Below the pieces are notes generated by a model. It saw only the letters and a list, made by a program, of their open reading frames with translations. It was not told where the DNA came from and ran no database searches. The position numbers and the translations under genes were made by a program. 64,000 bases of DNA from JALYXV01 sp963791545 (GTDB taxonomy: Bacteria; Actinomycetota; Acidimicrobiia; Acidimicrobiales; Palsa-688), in NCBI GenBank assembly GCA_963791545.1, contig CAWBSR010000017.1, forward strand, positions 62,001 to 126,000, read 5' to 3'. This document shows positions 44,326-53,532 of this stretch, piece after piece; position 1 is the stretch's first letter, and every line of letters starts with the position of its first letter.

Positions 44326-44730
44326 CTACTTGTACAGCGTGAGCCCCGGGGCGTCTCCGAAGAGGTTGTCTGCGGTGAGGAGGGGTGCGCCGATATGGAC
44401 CGCGGACGATGCGACCCACAGGTCATTGGCGTGGATTCGATCGTGAAGCGGGTGACCGACTGTCCGGCAAGCGAATCGCAGCTCGGCGATGAGCGTGAGC
44501 AGCTTGTTGCTCACCGGAACCACGGTGGTGGCTTGGATCGATTCCTCGAGGCGCTCGCGCCGAGCCTCGCCCCACCCGGCGACGAGGGCCCCGTATCGAA
44601 GTTCGCTTACCGTGGCGGCTGCTAGGAAGATCTGGTTTCCCGCCATGAGTGCGATCTGTGTCTCGAACCGCGGGCGGCGACGCCGGCTGAGGGAGGCGCT
44701 GAAGACGCCGGTGTCGACGACGATTCTCAA
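44326..44730 (-). CDS. VapC-type PIN-domain toxin
   Basis: A 134-aa PIN-domain ribonuclease. Acidic active-site residues are in 'IVVDTGVFSASL', 'AATVSELRYGAL', 'IHANDLWVASSAV' and 'LLTADN'. Such toxins cleave RNA, often tRNA, and are blocked by the paired antitoxin. Start ATG 44730 overlaps the antitoxin stop by 4 nt. Confidence 0.9.
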   Translation of the reverse strand: MRIVVDTGVFSASLSRRRRPRFETQIALMAGNQIFLAAATVSELRYGALVAGWGEARRERLEESIQATTVVPVSNKLLTLIAELRFACRTVGHPLHDRIHANDLWVASSAVHIGAPLLTADNLFGDAPGLTLYK

Positions 44731-44912
44731 GAACCGAGAGCTGCGGCGAACGCCTCGTCTTCGTCCTCCGACAAATCCTCGATCAAGAGCGCATCGATGG
44801 ACGTCAGAACCGGAGCTGAGGACAGCTGATCCTCGCTGAGATCACCCGGCAGCAGCGCGGTGCCTCGGGGAGGCTCATCCTGGCGGCCCGCGGCGTCGCT
44901 CACGCCAACCAT
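44727..44912 (-). CDS. Putative antitoxin paired with the PIN toxin
   Basis: A 61-aa acidic protein ('LIEDLSEDEDEAFAAALGS' at the C-terminus). The acidic tail would occupy the toxin's active site. No clear N-terminal DNA-binding motif is seen. The order antitoxin-toxin and the 4-nt overlap are typical of VapBC. Confidence 0.65.
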   Translation of the reverse strand: MVGVSDAAGRQDEPPRGTALLPGDLSEDQLSSAPVLTSIDALLIEDLSEDEDEAFAAALGS

Positions 44913-44918
44913 GCTACG

Positions 44919-45829
44919 TCAGCCTCCAGCGACGAAGGCGACTACGACGTACGCGGCGTGGCGGTCGAAGTTCTCGCGGCGACGGTCATAGATGGTGGTG
45001 GTGCGAGGATCGGCGCGACGAGCGGCGATCTGCACGTCGCGCAGCGGCACGCCCGCATCGAAACTGCCATGATGAACCCGGCGCGCAGCATATGGGGGTG
45101 CACCGACCCCAGCCCGGCTCGCTTGCCGATGGACCGCACCCACCGGTGCGCGGTGCGGCGGTCGAGGCGTCGGCCGTCGTGGCGGCAGATGATCGGTCCT
45201 TCGTGGCGTTCACCGACGCAGAGGTCGATCGTGCGCGCGGCGCGCGGCACGAGCGGGATCAGCGCCGGCCTGTTGCCTTTGCCCACGATGTGCAGCGTGC
45301 GGTGGCCGCGTTGGAAGCCGAGGTCTTCGATGTTGGTGCCGCACGCTTCGGAGACGCGCAGCCCGTTCAACCCCAAGAGCACCGCGAGCGCGGCGTGGGA
45401 GTGATCGAAGCGCTCCGCGGTGAACAGAAAGGTGCCGAGTTCGCCTCGGTCCATGCCGTGCCCTTCGCCGGGCTGGACCTTGGGTCGGCGCACGTACTGG
45501 GCCGGGTTGGATGGGATCCGGCCGTCGATATGCGCGAACCGGTAGTAGCCACAAACCGTTGAAAGTCGCCGGTCGATTGTCGATGCCGCCAGGCCGCGGT
45601 CCTCCATCCAGCCGCGGTACAGCTCGATGTGGGGACGCCTCGCGGCCAACACCGGCAAATCGACGTCGGCCGCCCACTGGAAGAAGCCGCGCAGATCATG
45701 GCGGTAGGCGTCGAGGGTGCGGCCGCTGTAGCGAGCGAGGAACGCAGCCGCAGCCAGCTGCGCCTCATCGAACGTACCGTCCGCGTCGAACCTCTGAAGC
45801 GTGGTCGTCGGCGAGTAGATCGTGCTCAT
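44919..45829 (-). pseudogene. Xer-like tyrosine recombinase, frameshifted
   Basis: The N-terminal SAM-like domain ('YSGRTLDAYRHDLRGFFQW') and catalytic domain are readable: Arg in 'GLNGLRVSEACG', 'HIVGKGNRPALIPLVP', and 'HPHMLRAGFIM'. Near 45060 the frame breaks; the adjacent frame completes 'FDAGVPLRDVQIAARRADPRTTTIYDRRRENFDRHAAY' with the catalytic Tyr in 'TTIYDR'. A one-base indel inactivates it as given. It sits 50 bp inside border repeat D, so it may once have acted on those repeats. Confidence 0.82.
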
Positions 45830-45878
45830 GGTGGAACCTCCTCATAGTCGGGAGATCCAGGAAACACCTCGCCGTCGA

Positions 45879-45934
45879 GCCGGCGTTCGGTGGCAGGTCT
45901 GGCCGACGCGTCGGCTGAACATTATTATGGGGCG
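45879..45934 (+). repeat. Border repeat D
   Basis: GCCGGCGTT at 45879, GTGGCA at 45890, and ATTATTATGGGGCGCGTC; the 10-mer TTATGGGGCG is at 45925-45934 and a 3-bp TTA insertion keeps the 43-bp spacing to the first ATTA. Shares ~110 bp of patchy identity with copy B, in the same orientation. Confidence 0.6.
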
Positions 45935-46276
45935 CGTCAGGCACTCCGATAGAGGCGCGGCGGCCCAAATATCCGTCGTGCGTTCGGCTTGTGGCACGAG
46001 TGAAGGCCGGCGTTCGACGCCCAGATGGATCGTTTCGCGCTCTCGACGGATGACGTTCTGCGCACCCGTTCTGAGCGCCCCTGCTCAGCATTACAAGGTG
46101 AGTGAGGGCGAACCGTCGGTGCGAATATCGGGACACGCTCTCATTGTTCTCGACCGAAAGATTCTCGCATGCCGCGCCATAGTTTCGACCGACTCCCCGG
46201 CTCCGAGGCTGCCGATGAGTTGACCTGGCACTACTTGAGGATACCGCCGGGCAATTGGCGATGTCGGGGTTGTCGG
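45935..46276. other. Intergenic stretch
   Basis: No supported gene. It contains the downstream half of border repeat D (an AAATATCCGTCGT element near 45967). Confidence 0.4.
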
Positions 46277-47074
46277 TCAGCTGGACTTTGTTCCGATTGC
46301 GAAAAAGTTGGGAGCGAAAATGGTTGGGCGAAGCTGTGCGGCATCCATTCGCGCAAACGCTGACTGCCATCGCTCGAGGTCTTCGGGTGCCGCGACCTTT
46401 TCGGCCAGCATCGCATCGCGTGCGGCCCACGCAGGCGGGCGAACCCCCACTGGGGCCGGCACGATCGAGTAGCGGCCTTCAAAGGCGACCGGCTCCAGTC
46501 CGGCTCGAGTAACCAGTTGCGCCAGGCGCAACCCCACCATCAGGTCGTTGCCGCGACCCTTGTGGAATTGCACGTACTTTTCGTGCAGATCGGCGATTTC
46601 AGGATCAGCGTTAAGGAATCTTATTGCAGTGCCGTCCACATCGACGAGGTACACGCTTCCGCCCGGACGGACGACCTCGGTGAGATGGTCGACGATCGGC
46701 TGCTCGTCTGGCCCGTTGTGGGCTAAGACATGTCGCATAACTGCGACATCGACCGAATCGGGAGCCAGACCAGTGTTGTTCGCGCTCCCCTGGCGAAGCT
46801 CGACGTTCCCGAGATCGGTCGTACCCAACAGCCGCTGAGCGGCGGCAAGCGCGGCCTCGTCTCGCTCCACGCCGACCACCTTGCCGGCGGGCCCGACCAC
46901 GCGGGCCATGCAGATCGCCACCGCCGCAGGCCCGCAGCCGACGTCCGCGACGAGCGCACCAGGAACAATGCCTGCACGCTTCCATAGGTGACCTTCCATG
47001 GTCTGCGCCCGCTCAGCCATCATCGCGTAGCGCTTTATCTCCGAGTCGCTGACTACCAGGGCGTACTCACTCAT
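46277..47074 (-). CDS. Class I SAM-dependent methyltransferase (MT5)
   Basis: A 265-aa UbiE-like enzyme from ATG 47074 with GGAGG 9 bp upstream. Motif I is VADVGCGPAAVA, then 'VVGVERDEAALAAA', 'DSVDVAVMRHVLAHNGP' and 'VRPGGSVYLVDVDG'. The C-terminal cap ends 'PTIFAPNFFAIGTK'. It is divided from its neighbours by non-coding DNA on both sides and has no adjacent regulator, unlike the other methyltransferases here. Confidence 0.88.
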   Translation of the reverse strand: MSEYALVVSDSEIKRYAMMAERAQTMEGHLWKRAGIVPGALVADVGCGPAAVAICMARVVGPAGKVVGVERDEAALAAAQRLLGTTDLGNVELRQGSANNTGLAPDSVDVAVMRHVLAHNGPDEQPIVDHLTEVVRPGGSVYLVDVDGTAIRFLNADPEIADLHEKYVQFHKGRGNDLMVGLRLAQLVTRAGLEPVAFEGRYSIVPAPVGVRPPAWAARDAMLAEKVAAPEDLERWQSAFARMDAAQLRPTIFAPNFFAIGTKSS

Positions 47075-47471
47075 ACCAACCGCCTCCGTGACAACGGCAG
47101 TTCGCTTCTGGCTGCCAGGCGATCCTCGAACCATAGCCGAGGGTGGCCGCTGGCGGCCGAAACGGACAACGCCGGGCCACCGATCGTTAGATGTTGGATG
47201 AAGCCCAAGGAACATCCCATTCGGGCAGGGAGTCGCAGTTCTGGCATGACTCGAGCGACGACCGAAGCCCAGAACGTCCACCTGGCGGGTCCCACCTTCG
47301 ACCCTGGGATGCCCCCAACCGCTTGCTCATCGACGCACAGAACGACAGCGCCGTGTCAGCCGCCAGGCGCGCATACTCTGCGTTATGGTCGGCTTCCCTC
47401 GATGGGCTACGAGCGTCACCGACGGATGACCACGGCGACCTCACGACGTCCCCCACGCAGCTTCGTTCGGC
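47075..47471. other. Gene-poor stretch
   Basis: Overlapping frames on both strands are open, but none has a credible start and domain. Nothing supported is seen. Confidence 0.4.
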
Positions 47472-48208
47472 TCAGGGAACCGCCGGTGAGGATGGTGCCG
47501 ATGCGGCAACCGCGGCTTCGACCTCTGGGGGTGCGTAGGTCCGTGCCCTTGAGCGGACGCGGAGGGCGAGGGGGACGATCCCGAGGACGACTAGCGTCGC
47601 CCCGACCCGCTGGGTGGGCCTTGGGCGGCGGTGCCGTTGAACGCGCCGATGCCGAGCAAGACGGCGATGGCAAGGACACCGAAACGTCGGGTTGGTTGGG
47701 CGGCGGCGCGCCATCCGTCGAGCTGCTGCATGCGGTGGGCGAGCGCGAACGGGGCGATGACCGTGGCGAGCGCGGCGATGGCGAACACGATTAGGTGGGC
47801 TTTGCCGTGCCAGGAGGCCGCCGCCTGGGAGGTCGAGCAGCCGGCGTCGGCCGCTCGGCAGTCGAGGCGGAAGAACACGTCGCCGAAGCCGTCGAGTGCC
47901 GGCAGCGACAAGGCGACGAGCCAGGCGCTGATCGGGGCCCGGAGGCCGGGTCCGTCCAGCGACGGCCGTAGCGCCCAGATCGCGAAGGCGATGGTCATGG
48001 CGCCGGCGATCCCTTCGGTGGCGATGGGAAGCCATGGGTGGTGGGCGGTCAGGGCGGCGAGATCGCTGATGTCGTGGCGGGCGGGCGAGTAGCCGTGGCC
48101 CTCGATGGCGCCGGCGAGGAGCCAGCCGGCGATGAACAGGCCCTGGGCGCCTGCCGCCGCCCAGGCGAGGACGACGACGGTTCGGGTGCGCACGCTGGAC
48201 GCCGTCAC
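47472..48208 (-). pseudogene. DUF998-type membrane protein, C-terminus frameshifted
   Basis: From GTG 48208, ~195 residues encode a multi-helix membrane protein with DUF998 hallmarks ('YSPARHDISDLAALTAHHPWL', 'GDVFFRLDCRAADAGC', 'GKAHLIVFAIAALATVIAPFALA'). After 'GAFNGTAAQG' (~47620) the frame ends early; the neighbouring frame continues 'QRVGATLVVLGIVPLALRVRS', the expected last helix, to 47472. A single indel explains it. The start overlaps the stop of the next membrane gene by 4 nt. Confidence 0.7.
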
Positions 48209-48870
48209 TGGGATGTCGTCGGTGTGGTTGTGGCCACGCTGGCAGCGAGGATCCACAGGCCCAGCCCGACCAGTCCGACGTCGCCGACGGGCTCGGGGGC
48301 GAGGGCGAGGGCGCCGACGGCGATGGCGGACCAGCCGAGCCACGCCGCGGGTTGGTGTCCTTTGACGATGACGAGGCCGTTGCCGATGAGGAAGGCGGCC
48401 GCGCCGATGCCGATCGGTGCGAACACGTCGAAGAACACAGCATGCAGCGCCTGGATGGCGGCGGGGTCGAGACGGGCGGGCTGGTGTCCGAGCGCCACGC
48501 CGACATTGGCGAGCAGCGTGAGCCCGACGGCGAACACCACGGCGCCTGAGGAGGCCAACACGCGGGCCGGGTCGGGGCGGTCACCGGCGGGCAGACGGTC
48601 GCGCAGGAGGGCGGCGAAGCCGAGGAAGGCGAAGGCGGCGAGGCCGATGAGCACCGAGCCGACGTAGATCCGCCCATCGTTGGCGCGGTAGAACGCTGTG
48701 ACGCGGGCGATGTTGGCGCGTGCCGGGGGCACCGAGCCGTGCACGAGGTGCCCGCCGAGCACGAGGCCGACCGCCGCCACCGCCGAAGCCAGGACCAGAC
48801 CTCGATGAGTGGCGGTGATCGGCGGCCCGCCGTCGGCGAGCGGGCGGGTCTGCGCGGGTGCGGTCGTCAT
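48205..48870 (-). CDS. Multi-pass membrane protein (DUF4386-like)
   Basis: A 221-aa protein with about six hydrophobic helices ('GLVLASAVAAVGLVLGGHLV', 'YVGSVLIGLAAFAFLGFAALL', 'GAVVFAVGLTLLANVGVALG', and others). 'ALHAVFFDVFAPIGIGAAAFLIGNGLVIVKG' resembles DUF4386-like membrane proteins. It overlaps the cupin remnant upstream (ATGA) and the DUF998 gene downstream (GTGA), so all three were one operon. Confidence 0.65.
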   Translation of the reverse strand: MTTAPAQTRPLADGGPPITATHRGLVLASAVAAVGLVLGGHLVHGSVPPARANIARVTAFYRANDGRIYVGSVLIGLAAFAFLGFAALLRDRLPAGDRPDPARVLASSGAVVFAVGLTLLANVGVALGHQPARLDPAAIQALHAVFFDVFAPIGIGAAAFLIGNGLVIVKGHQPAAWLGWSAIAVGALALAPEPVGDVGLVGLGLWILAASVATTTPTTSQ

Positions 48871-49214
48871 CGGCCGGAGCCTTGGCCCATGGCTGCGGCG
48901 ATGGCGGCGTTGACCTCGGCCATCTGGTCGGCGGGGCTGATCTGGAGCAGCTCGGTGCCCGCCTCGGCGGCGGCGGCGGTGTCCGGGCGGCATGTAGTAG
49001 GCGTCGCCGGCTTCGAAGCTCTCCTCCCGGTCGCCGTAGCGGGCGGTGACCTTGCCTTTGAACACGTAGCCCCAGTGCGGGCAGGGGCACATCCCGCCCG
49101 GCAGTGAGGCCAGCATGGGGGCCAGGTCGTGGGTGTCCTTGATGGTCGTGAAGTTGACCGTGTAGCCGTCGAGGTCGGTCGAGCGGTCCTCAGCTGCCCG
49201 GGGATAATGGTTCG
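48867..49214 (-). pseudogene. Cupin protein, 5' end cut off by an IS and frameshifted
   Basis: The readable part is 'DRSTDLDGYTVNFTTIKDTHDLAPML', 'GGMCPCPHWGYVFKGKVTARYGDREESFEAGDAYYMPPGH', then after a frame change at ~48980 'TAAAAEAGTELLQISPADQMAEVNAAIAAAMGQGSGR'. This is a complete cupin core without its N-terminus. The ISAzo13-like element begins at 49215 and has separated it from its start and promoter. It heads the cupin/DUF4386/DUF998 operon, whose expression is therefore probably disturbed. Confidence 0.7.
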
Positions 49215-50540
49215 GGGAAGCCCGTTAGGGCTCGTGCATCTATAAGACGCGCGAATCTGGTTGTGATCGGCTAGAGTTGGGGCGTGGATCGTGAGGCTGA
49301 CATCGCTCGTAGGTGGGAGTTGTTGTCGCCTCATTTGAATGAACGCCAATGTCGTTTGTGGGCGGGCGTCGAAGCTCGGAGCTTCGGATGGGGTGGGATC
49401 ACTGCGGTGGCCCGGGCGACTGGTATGAGCCGCAACACGGTGCAAGACGGCGTCGCCGAGGTCGATGCGGGGCCGGAGGAAACAGCCCGTGTCCGTCAAC
49501 CGGGCGCTGGTCGCAAGAAGCTGATCGATTTGGACACGGGCTTGTTGTTGGCATTGGATGATCTGGTTGAGCCGACCGCGAGGGGTGATCCGATGTCCCC
49601 GTTGCGCTGGACTGCGAAGAGTGTCCGGACTTTGTCGCGGGAGTTGGCGGCGCAGGGTCGTCAGGTGAGCCCGTCGAAGGTGGGCCAGCTGTTGCACCAG
49701 TTGGGGTATTCGTTGCAAGCGCCAGCCAAGGAGGTCGAGGGCGCCCAGCATCCCGATCGCGACGCCCAGTTCCGCCACATCAACACCCAGGCCCAGTTGC
49801 ACCTCGAGGCGGGCCAGCCGGTCATTTCCGTCGACACGAAGAAAAAGGAGGTTGTGGGGAACCTGGCCAACAAGGGCCGGGAGTACCAGCCCACCGGCGC
49901 CCCGGTCCGAGTGGACGTGCATGATTTCCCCGACCCCGAAGTGGGCAAAGCGATCCCGTTCGGGGTGTACGACATCAACGCCAACGACGGTTTCGTGGTG
50001 GTCGGCGACGACCATGACATCGCGGCGTTCGCGGTGGCGACCATCGGGAGATGGTGGGACATGGTCGGTGCGGTCGCCTATCCGAACGCCACCCAACTGT
50101 TGGTGACCGCCGATGCCGGCGGCTCCAACAGCTACCGCAGTCGGCTGTGGAAAGTCGAACTGGCGAAACTGGCGGAGCGGACCGGGCTGGACATCACGGT
50201 GTGCCACTTCCCGCCCGGTACGTCGAAATGGAACAAAGTGGAACACCGGCTGTGGAGCCACGTGTCGATGAACTGGCGAGGCCATCCCCTCACCAGCCAC
50301 GAAGTCGTCGTCAACCTTATCGGCGCCACCAAAACCACCAAAGGACTTCGGGTGCATGCCGAGCGAGACCACGGCTCCTACCCGATCGGAACGAAAGTCA
50401 CCGACGCACACCTGGCGACAGTCAATCTGCGTCCCGACGCATTTCATGGCGAGTGGAATTACACGGTTCTGGGTCTCCAGCCAACCCTGGACCTATAAAC
50501 TACGCTCACGTTATTTATGCACGGGCCCTTAGGGCTTCCC
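49215..50540 (+). mobile_element. ISAzo13-like insertion sequence
   Basis: About 1326 bp bounded by imperfect ~30-bp terminal inverted repeats. The left begins GGGAAGCCCGTTAGGGCTCG (49215); the complement of the right begins GGGAAGCCCTAAGGGCCCG (ends 50540), and both continue TGCAT..ATAA. One transposase gene fills it. No clear target duplication is visible. Confidence 0.82.
49284..50498 (+). CDS. ISAzo13-family DDE transposase
   Basis: A 404-aa transposase. The N-terminal helix-turn-helix region is 'GGITAVARATGMSRNTVQDG'; the catalytic part includes 'QPVISVDTKKKEVVGNL' (first Asp), 'LVTADAGGSNSYRSRLWK' (second Asp) and 'CHFPPGTSKWNKVEHRLWSHVSMNWRG' (final Glu). Length and motifs match the Rhodopirellula-type/ISAzo13 family. 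Apparently intact, so the IS may be active. Confidence 0.92.
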   Translation: MDREADIARRWELLSPHLNERQCRLWAGVEARSFGWGGITAVARATGMSRNTVQDGVAEVDAGPEETARVRQPGAGRKKLIDLDTGLLLALDDLVEPTARGDPMSPLRWTAKSVRTLSRELAAQGRQVSPSKVGQLLHQLGYSLQAPAKEVEGAQHPDRDAQFRHINTQAQLHLEAGQPVISVDTKKKEVVGNLANKGREYQPTGAPVRVDVHDFPDPEVGKAIPFGVYDINANDGFVVVGDDHDIAAFAVATIGRWWDMVGAVAYPNATQLLVTADAGGSNSYRSRLWKVELAKLAERTGLDITVCHFPPGTSKWNKVEHRLWSHVSMNWRGHPLTSHEVVVNLIGATKTTKGLRVHAERDHGSYPIGTKVTDAHLATVNLRPDAFHGEWNYTVLGLQPTLDL

Positions 50541-50927
50541 TACTCGCGTTTCCCCTGTCGTGTTGAAAGGGTTGGACGTATTGCGCTGGCTGTCTCCAGG
50601 TCCCTATGGGTTGTGGGGGGCAAGCGAGCCCTCTCGGGTGCTTGGACATATCTTCGCCGAGGGCCCCGTCTCGGGGTCCGGCATGGAGCGATCCGGCGCA
50701 GCCAGCAGCGCTCAATCACAAGTAGACGACCCGCCTTGGGGTCATGCCGAAGGGCGAGCAGGTCTGCTGGCTGCGTCCGAGAGTCACCGTGGTGGGGCCT
50801 TGGCGAGGCGGCGGATCTCCCCGTCGCGAAGCCCGTAGTACGGCCGGAACGCAAAGCTGGTCTTTGGTGCCGGACTCTCGGTTGACGGGTCGGACGCCGG
50901 TCTCTATTTGCGCCAGGAGCATCGGGT
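50541..50927. other. Gene-poor stretch right of the IS
   Basis: Frames here are Arg/Ser/Pro-rich shadows. The missing N-terminus and promoter of the cupin gene should lie here if the IS inserted simply, but I could not recognise them, so a deletion may have accompanied insertion. Confidence 0.35.
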
Positions 50928-51218
50928 TCACGGTCCTCGTCGAGCGCCGGTGCGGTCGGATGTGTCTAGTGCGGAAAGCCGCAGTGTCGAGTGATGACTG
51001 CCGTCGCCTCCCAAGTCGACCCGGTCGTCGAACAGCTCCCTCAGCCCGAGCCGTCCCGCCAGGGTCATCGGCAGGACCAGCCCGCCGCCCGCGACCGCGT
51101 TCTTGTCGTCGAAAACCACATCCAAGCGGTCCAGGATCTGCGATGATTGGTGCACTGAAAAGGTGCCTCCGACTTGGGGGTGAATGGGGTACTCGCAATC
51201 ACCATCCTCCCAGGTCAC
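50928..51218 (-). pseudogene. IS1380-like transposase, N-terminal remnant
   Basis: Only ~70 residues are informative: 'LDRLDVVFDDKNAVAGGGLVLPMTLAGRLGLRELFDDRVDLG', the conserved N-terminus of IS1380-type transposases. The sequence then diverges and stops; the catalytic domain is absent. Confidence 0.7.
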
Positions 51219-51772
51219 GGCACCTTTTCCGCGAATGGTCAGCCGGAACCCAGACCCCGAATCGGTGGATCCAGGCTAAGCGCCCTTTGCCTTGAGCCCC
51301 CGACGGTCAACCTGTCGCGACGACATGTCTACGATTGATGAGGCCCTCTCCCGCACCACTTTCTCTTGTCGCACTCGAGATAACGCCGAATCGGTGCGCT
51401 TCGGTGACCGAACTGGCCGCGTCGTTCTGTGTGCCAGCGACCCGGCGACCTGTCCGGTGCGGGCCGGCCGCGCGCCATCTAGCGTGGTATCGAGACGGGC
51501 CGCGCACGGCCTCGCGCGGGATACCGCCGGCTGGACTGGTGTTCTTGCCCCGCGCCCCGCAGAGCCTTCAGGTAAGCGTCCCGTGGCGTGGGTCGGGTTT
51601 GGGCCGCTAAGTCGGGGGGATCCCCGGCATCATTGTCGCCAACCGCAGGTGTCACGACGAGTGCGTCGAGAACTGCGCGGAGGAGAACAGTCCACCTGGT
51701 GCGGGCTGCGCTCACGGGATCGGGCAAGGGGCGACGGCCGACGGCAGGCGCTGGTCTCCGCGGTGCGGAATC
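51219..51772. other. Gene-poor stretch
   Basis: Open frames on both strands lack domains or good starts. It contains the upstream region of the TPR-LuxR gene; no operator was recognised. Confidence 0.35.
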
Positions 51773-53440
51773 ATGGTTGGTGTGGGAACGGGAGCCGGTT
51801 GGCTGGAGAGGGGCCGAGAACTGCTCGCTCAGGGCGCGTGGTCGGATGCCCGCCGCGTGTTCACCGAGGCAATACGTCGGGTCGTGGGGACGATGGAGGA
51901 GGGTGCGGCCGCGGAAGGGCTAGCCGCGGCGGCCTGGGAGCTCGAGGATGGTGACGATCCGTTCGCCCCTCGGGAGCGGGCCTATCGCTGCTATCGCAAC
52001 TCCGGCGACGAGCGTGGTGCTGGTCGGATGGCGGCATGGTTGGGGCTGGACGCCGTTCACTTCCGCAGCGAGCCGGCGGTCGCTCAGGGTTGGTTCAGCC
52101 GCGCCCATCGCATCCTCGACGAACTCGACGAGGGGCCAGAGCAGGGCCTGCTGGCCCTGCTCGAGGGGATCGTTGCCCTGCGGGTTGAGCGGGACCTGCC
52201 CGCAGCTGTTCGTTGCGCCGATACGGCCATCGCCGTTGGCCGGCGCCTCGGGTCCCCGGACCTGGAGATCCAGGCGCTGGCGTTGCGGGGCTTGGCCCTG
52301 GTCGGCCAGGGACGGGTTGGCGAAGGGATGGCGTTGCTCGGGGAGGCTTCGGCCGACGCGCTGGCCGGCAAGGTCGAAAGCCCCAGCTCGATGTGGATTC
52401 CGTGCTGCTTCTTGATGTGGGGCTGCGAGCAGGTGCGGGACTGGGACCGGGCCGGGCAGTGGTGCGCCCGGGTTCGGGACTTGTGCGAGCAGGCCGACTG
52501 GATGGGTAGTTCGCCCTACGCCTTATGCCGATCCCATTATGGCGCGGTGCTCCTGTTTCGAGGCGAGTGGGCCGCGGCCGAGCAGGAGCTTCGCCGTGCC
52601 GCCGACGATTTGGCCTGCCAGCGACCGTGGTTTGTCGCCGACGCCCAGGCCCGGCTGGGCGAGCTGTGCCGCCGGCAGGGGGCGGGCGATGAGGCCGAGA
52701 AGCTGTTCGAGCACGCCCGCCGCGTTCCCGCGGCCCGGGTGGGGTGGGCCGAGCTGTGCCTCGACCGGGGCCGACCCGCGGAAGCGGTCGAGGTCCTCGG
52801 GCGCCTGCTCGGCCGGCTGGCGCCCGAGGCTGCCCTGGAGCGAGCGGCGGCGCTGGAGGCCGGGGTGCGAGCCGGGGTGGCGGCGGGACATGCGCAGGCT
52901 TGGGCGTGGGCGGTGACCGAGCTGGGCGAGATCGCCGAGCGGGTCGGCACCGACGCCGTGATCGGCTCGGCGCACTGGGCCAGAGGCATCCACGCCGCCG
53001 CGTCCGGCGGCGACGGGATCGATTCACTCGAGCTCGCGGTCGAGTCCTTCGAGCGAGCCGGCGGCCCCTATGACGCGGCCCGAGCCCGCCTGGACTTGGC
53101 GAGCGCGTTCGCATCCCAAGGCCGCATCGCCGCAGCCTCCGAAGAGGCCCGACGGGCCTACCACGCCTTCGTCGCCCTCGGCGCCCCGCTTGATGCGAGG
53201 CGAGCCGAAGCCTTGCTGGCCGCGGCCAGGGGAAGGGTACCGGCCGGCGACGGTCTCACCGTTCGCCAGACCGAGATCCTCCGTTTGTTGGCCTCCGGGC
53301 TCACCAACCGCGACATCGCCGAACGGCTGGTACTGAGTGAACACACCGTGAAACGCCACGTGGCCAACATCCTCACCCGGCTCGGCCTGCCGTCGAGGGC
53401 GGCCGCGGCCACGCACGCCTCACGGGCCGGCCTGCTGTAG
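51773..53440 (+). CDS. TPR-containing LuxR-family transcriptional regulator
   Basis: A 555-aa regulator. Residues ~10-470 are TPR-like helical repeats with no ATPase motif ('WLERGRELLAQGAWSDARRVFTEAI', 'FERAGGPYDAARARLDLASAFASQGR'), so it resembles the second half of a LAL regulator. The C-terminal HTH is clear: 'LTVRQTEILRLLASGLTNRDIAERLVLSEHTVKRHVANILTRLG'. It lies 92 bp upstream of a methyltransferase gene on the same strand, with tandem palindromes between, and probably controls it. Confidence 0.88.
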   Translation: MVGVGTGAGWLERGRELLAQGAWSDARRVFTEAIRRVVGTMEEGAAAEGLAAAAWELEDGDDPFAPRERAYRCYRNSGDERGAGRMAAWLGLDAVHFRSEPAVAQGWFSRAHRILDELDEGPEQGLLALLEGIVALRVERDLPAAVRCADTAIAVGRRLGSPDLEIQALALRGLALVGQGRVGEGMALLGEASADALAGKVESPSSMWIPCCFLMWGCEQVRDWDRAGQWCARVRDLCEQADWMGSSPYALCRSHYGAVLLFRGEWAAAEQELRRAADDLACQRPWFVADAQARLGELCRRQGAGDEAEKLFEHARRVPAARVGWAELCLDRGRPAEAVEVLGRLLGRLAPEAALERAAALEAGVRAGVAAGHAQAWAWAVTELGEIAERVGTDAVIGSAHWARGIHAAASGGDGIDSLELAVESFERAGGPYDAARARLDLASAFASQGRIAAASEEARRAYHAFVALGAPLDARRAEALLAAARGRVPAGDGLTVRQTEILRLLASGLTNRDIAERLVLSEHTVKRHVANILTRLGLPSRAAAATHASRAGLL

Positions 53441-53445
53441 CCACA

Positions 53446-53497
53446 TGGCCCGATCGGGCCACGCGACGTCCAGAATGAAGATGGCCCATTCGGGCGA
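53446..53497. promoter_or_regulatory. Tandem palindromic operator before the methyltransferase gene
   Basis: A perfect 16-bp palindrome, TGGCCCGATCGGGCCA (53446-53461), and a 13/16 match, TGGCCCATTCGGGCGA (53482-53497), 36 bp apart. A third short palindrome, CGGGCGCCCG, follows at 53508. They fill the 92-bp gap between the TPR-LuxR gene and the methyltransferase, so they are likely binding sites for that regulator. Confidence 0.6.
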
Positions 53498-53532
53498 AGA
53501 CGCGAATCGGGCGCCCGCCGTACCGTCTTTTC

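Noticed and set aside
31715..45934. Integron cassette array with attC sites (GTTATGG resembles an attC core)
   Set aside because: No IntI-type integrase, no inverse core (RYYYAAC-type) paired upstream, modules are multi-gene and on both strands. The border repeats remain interesting but are not supported as attC.
48867..50447. A 526-aa minus-strand ORF containing the cupin end
   Set aside because: It runs through the antisense of the IS transposase; only the segment left of 49215 is cupin.
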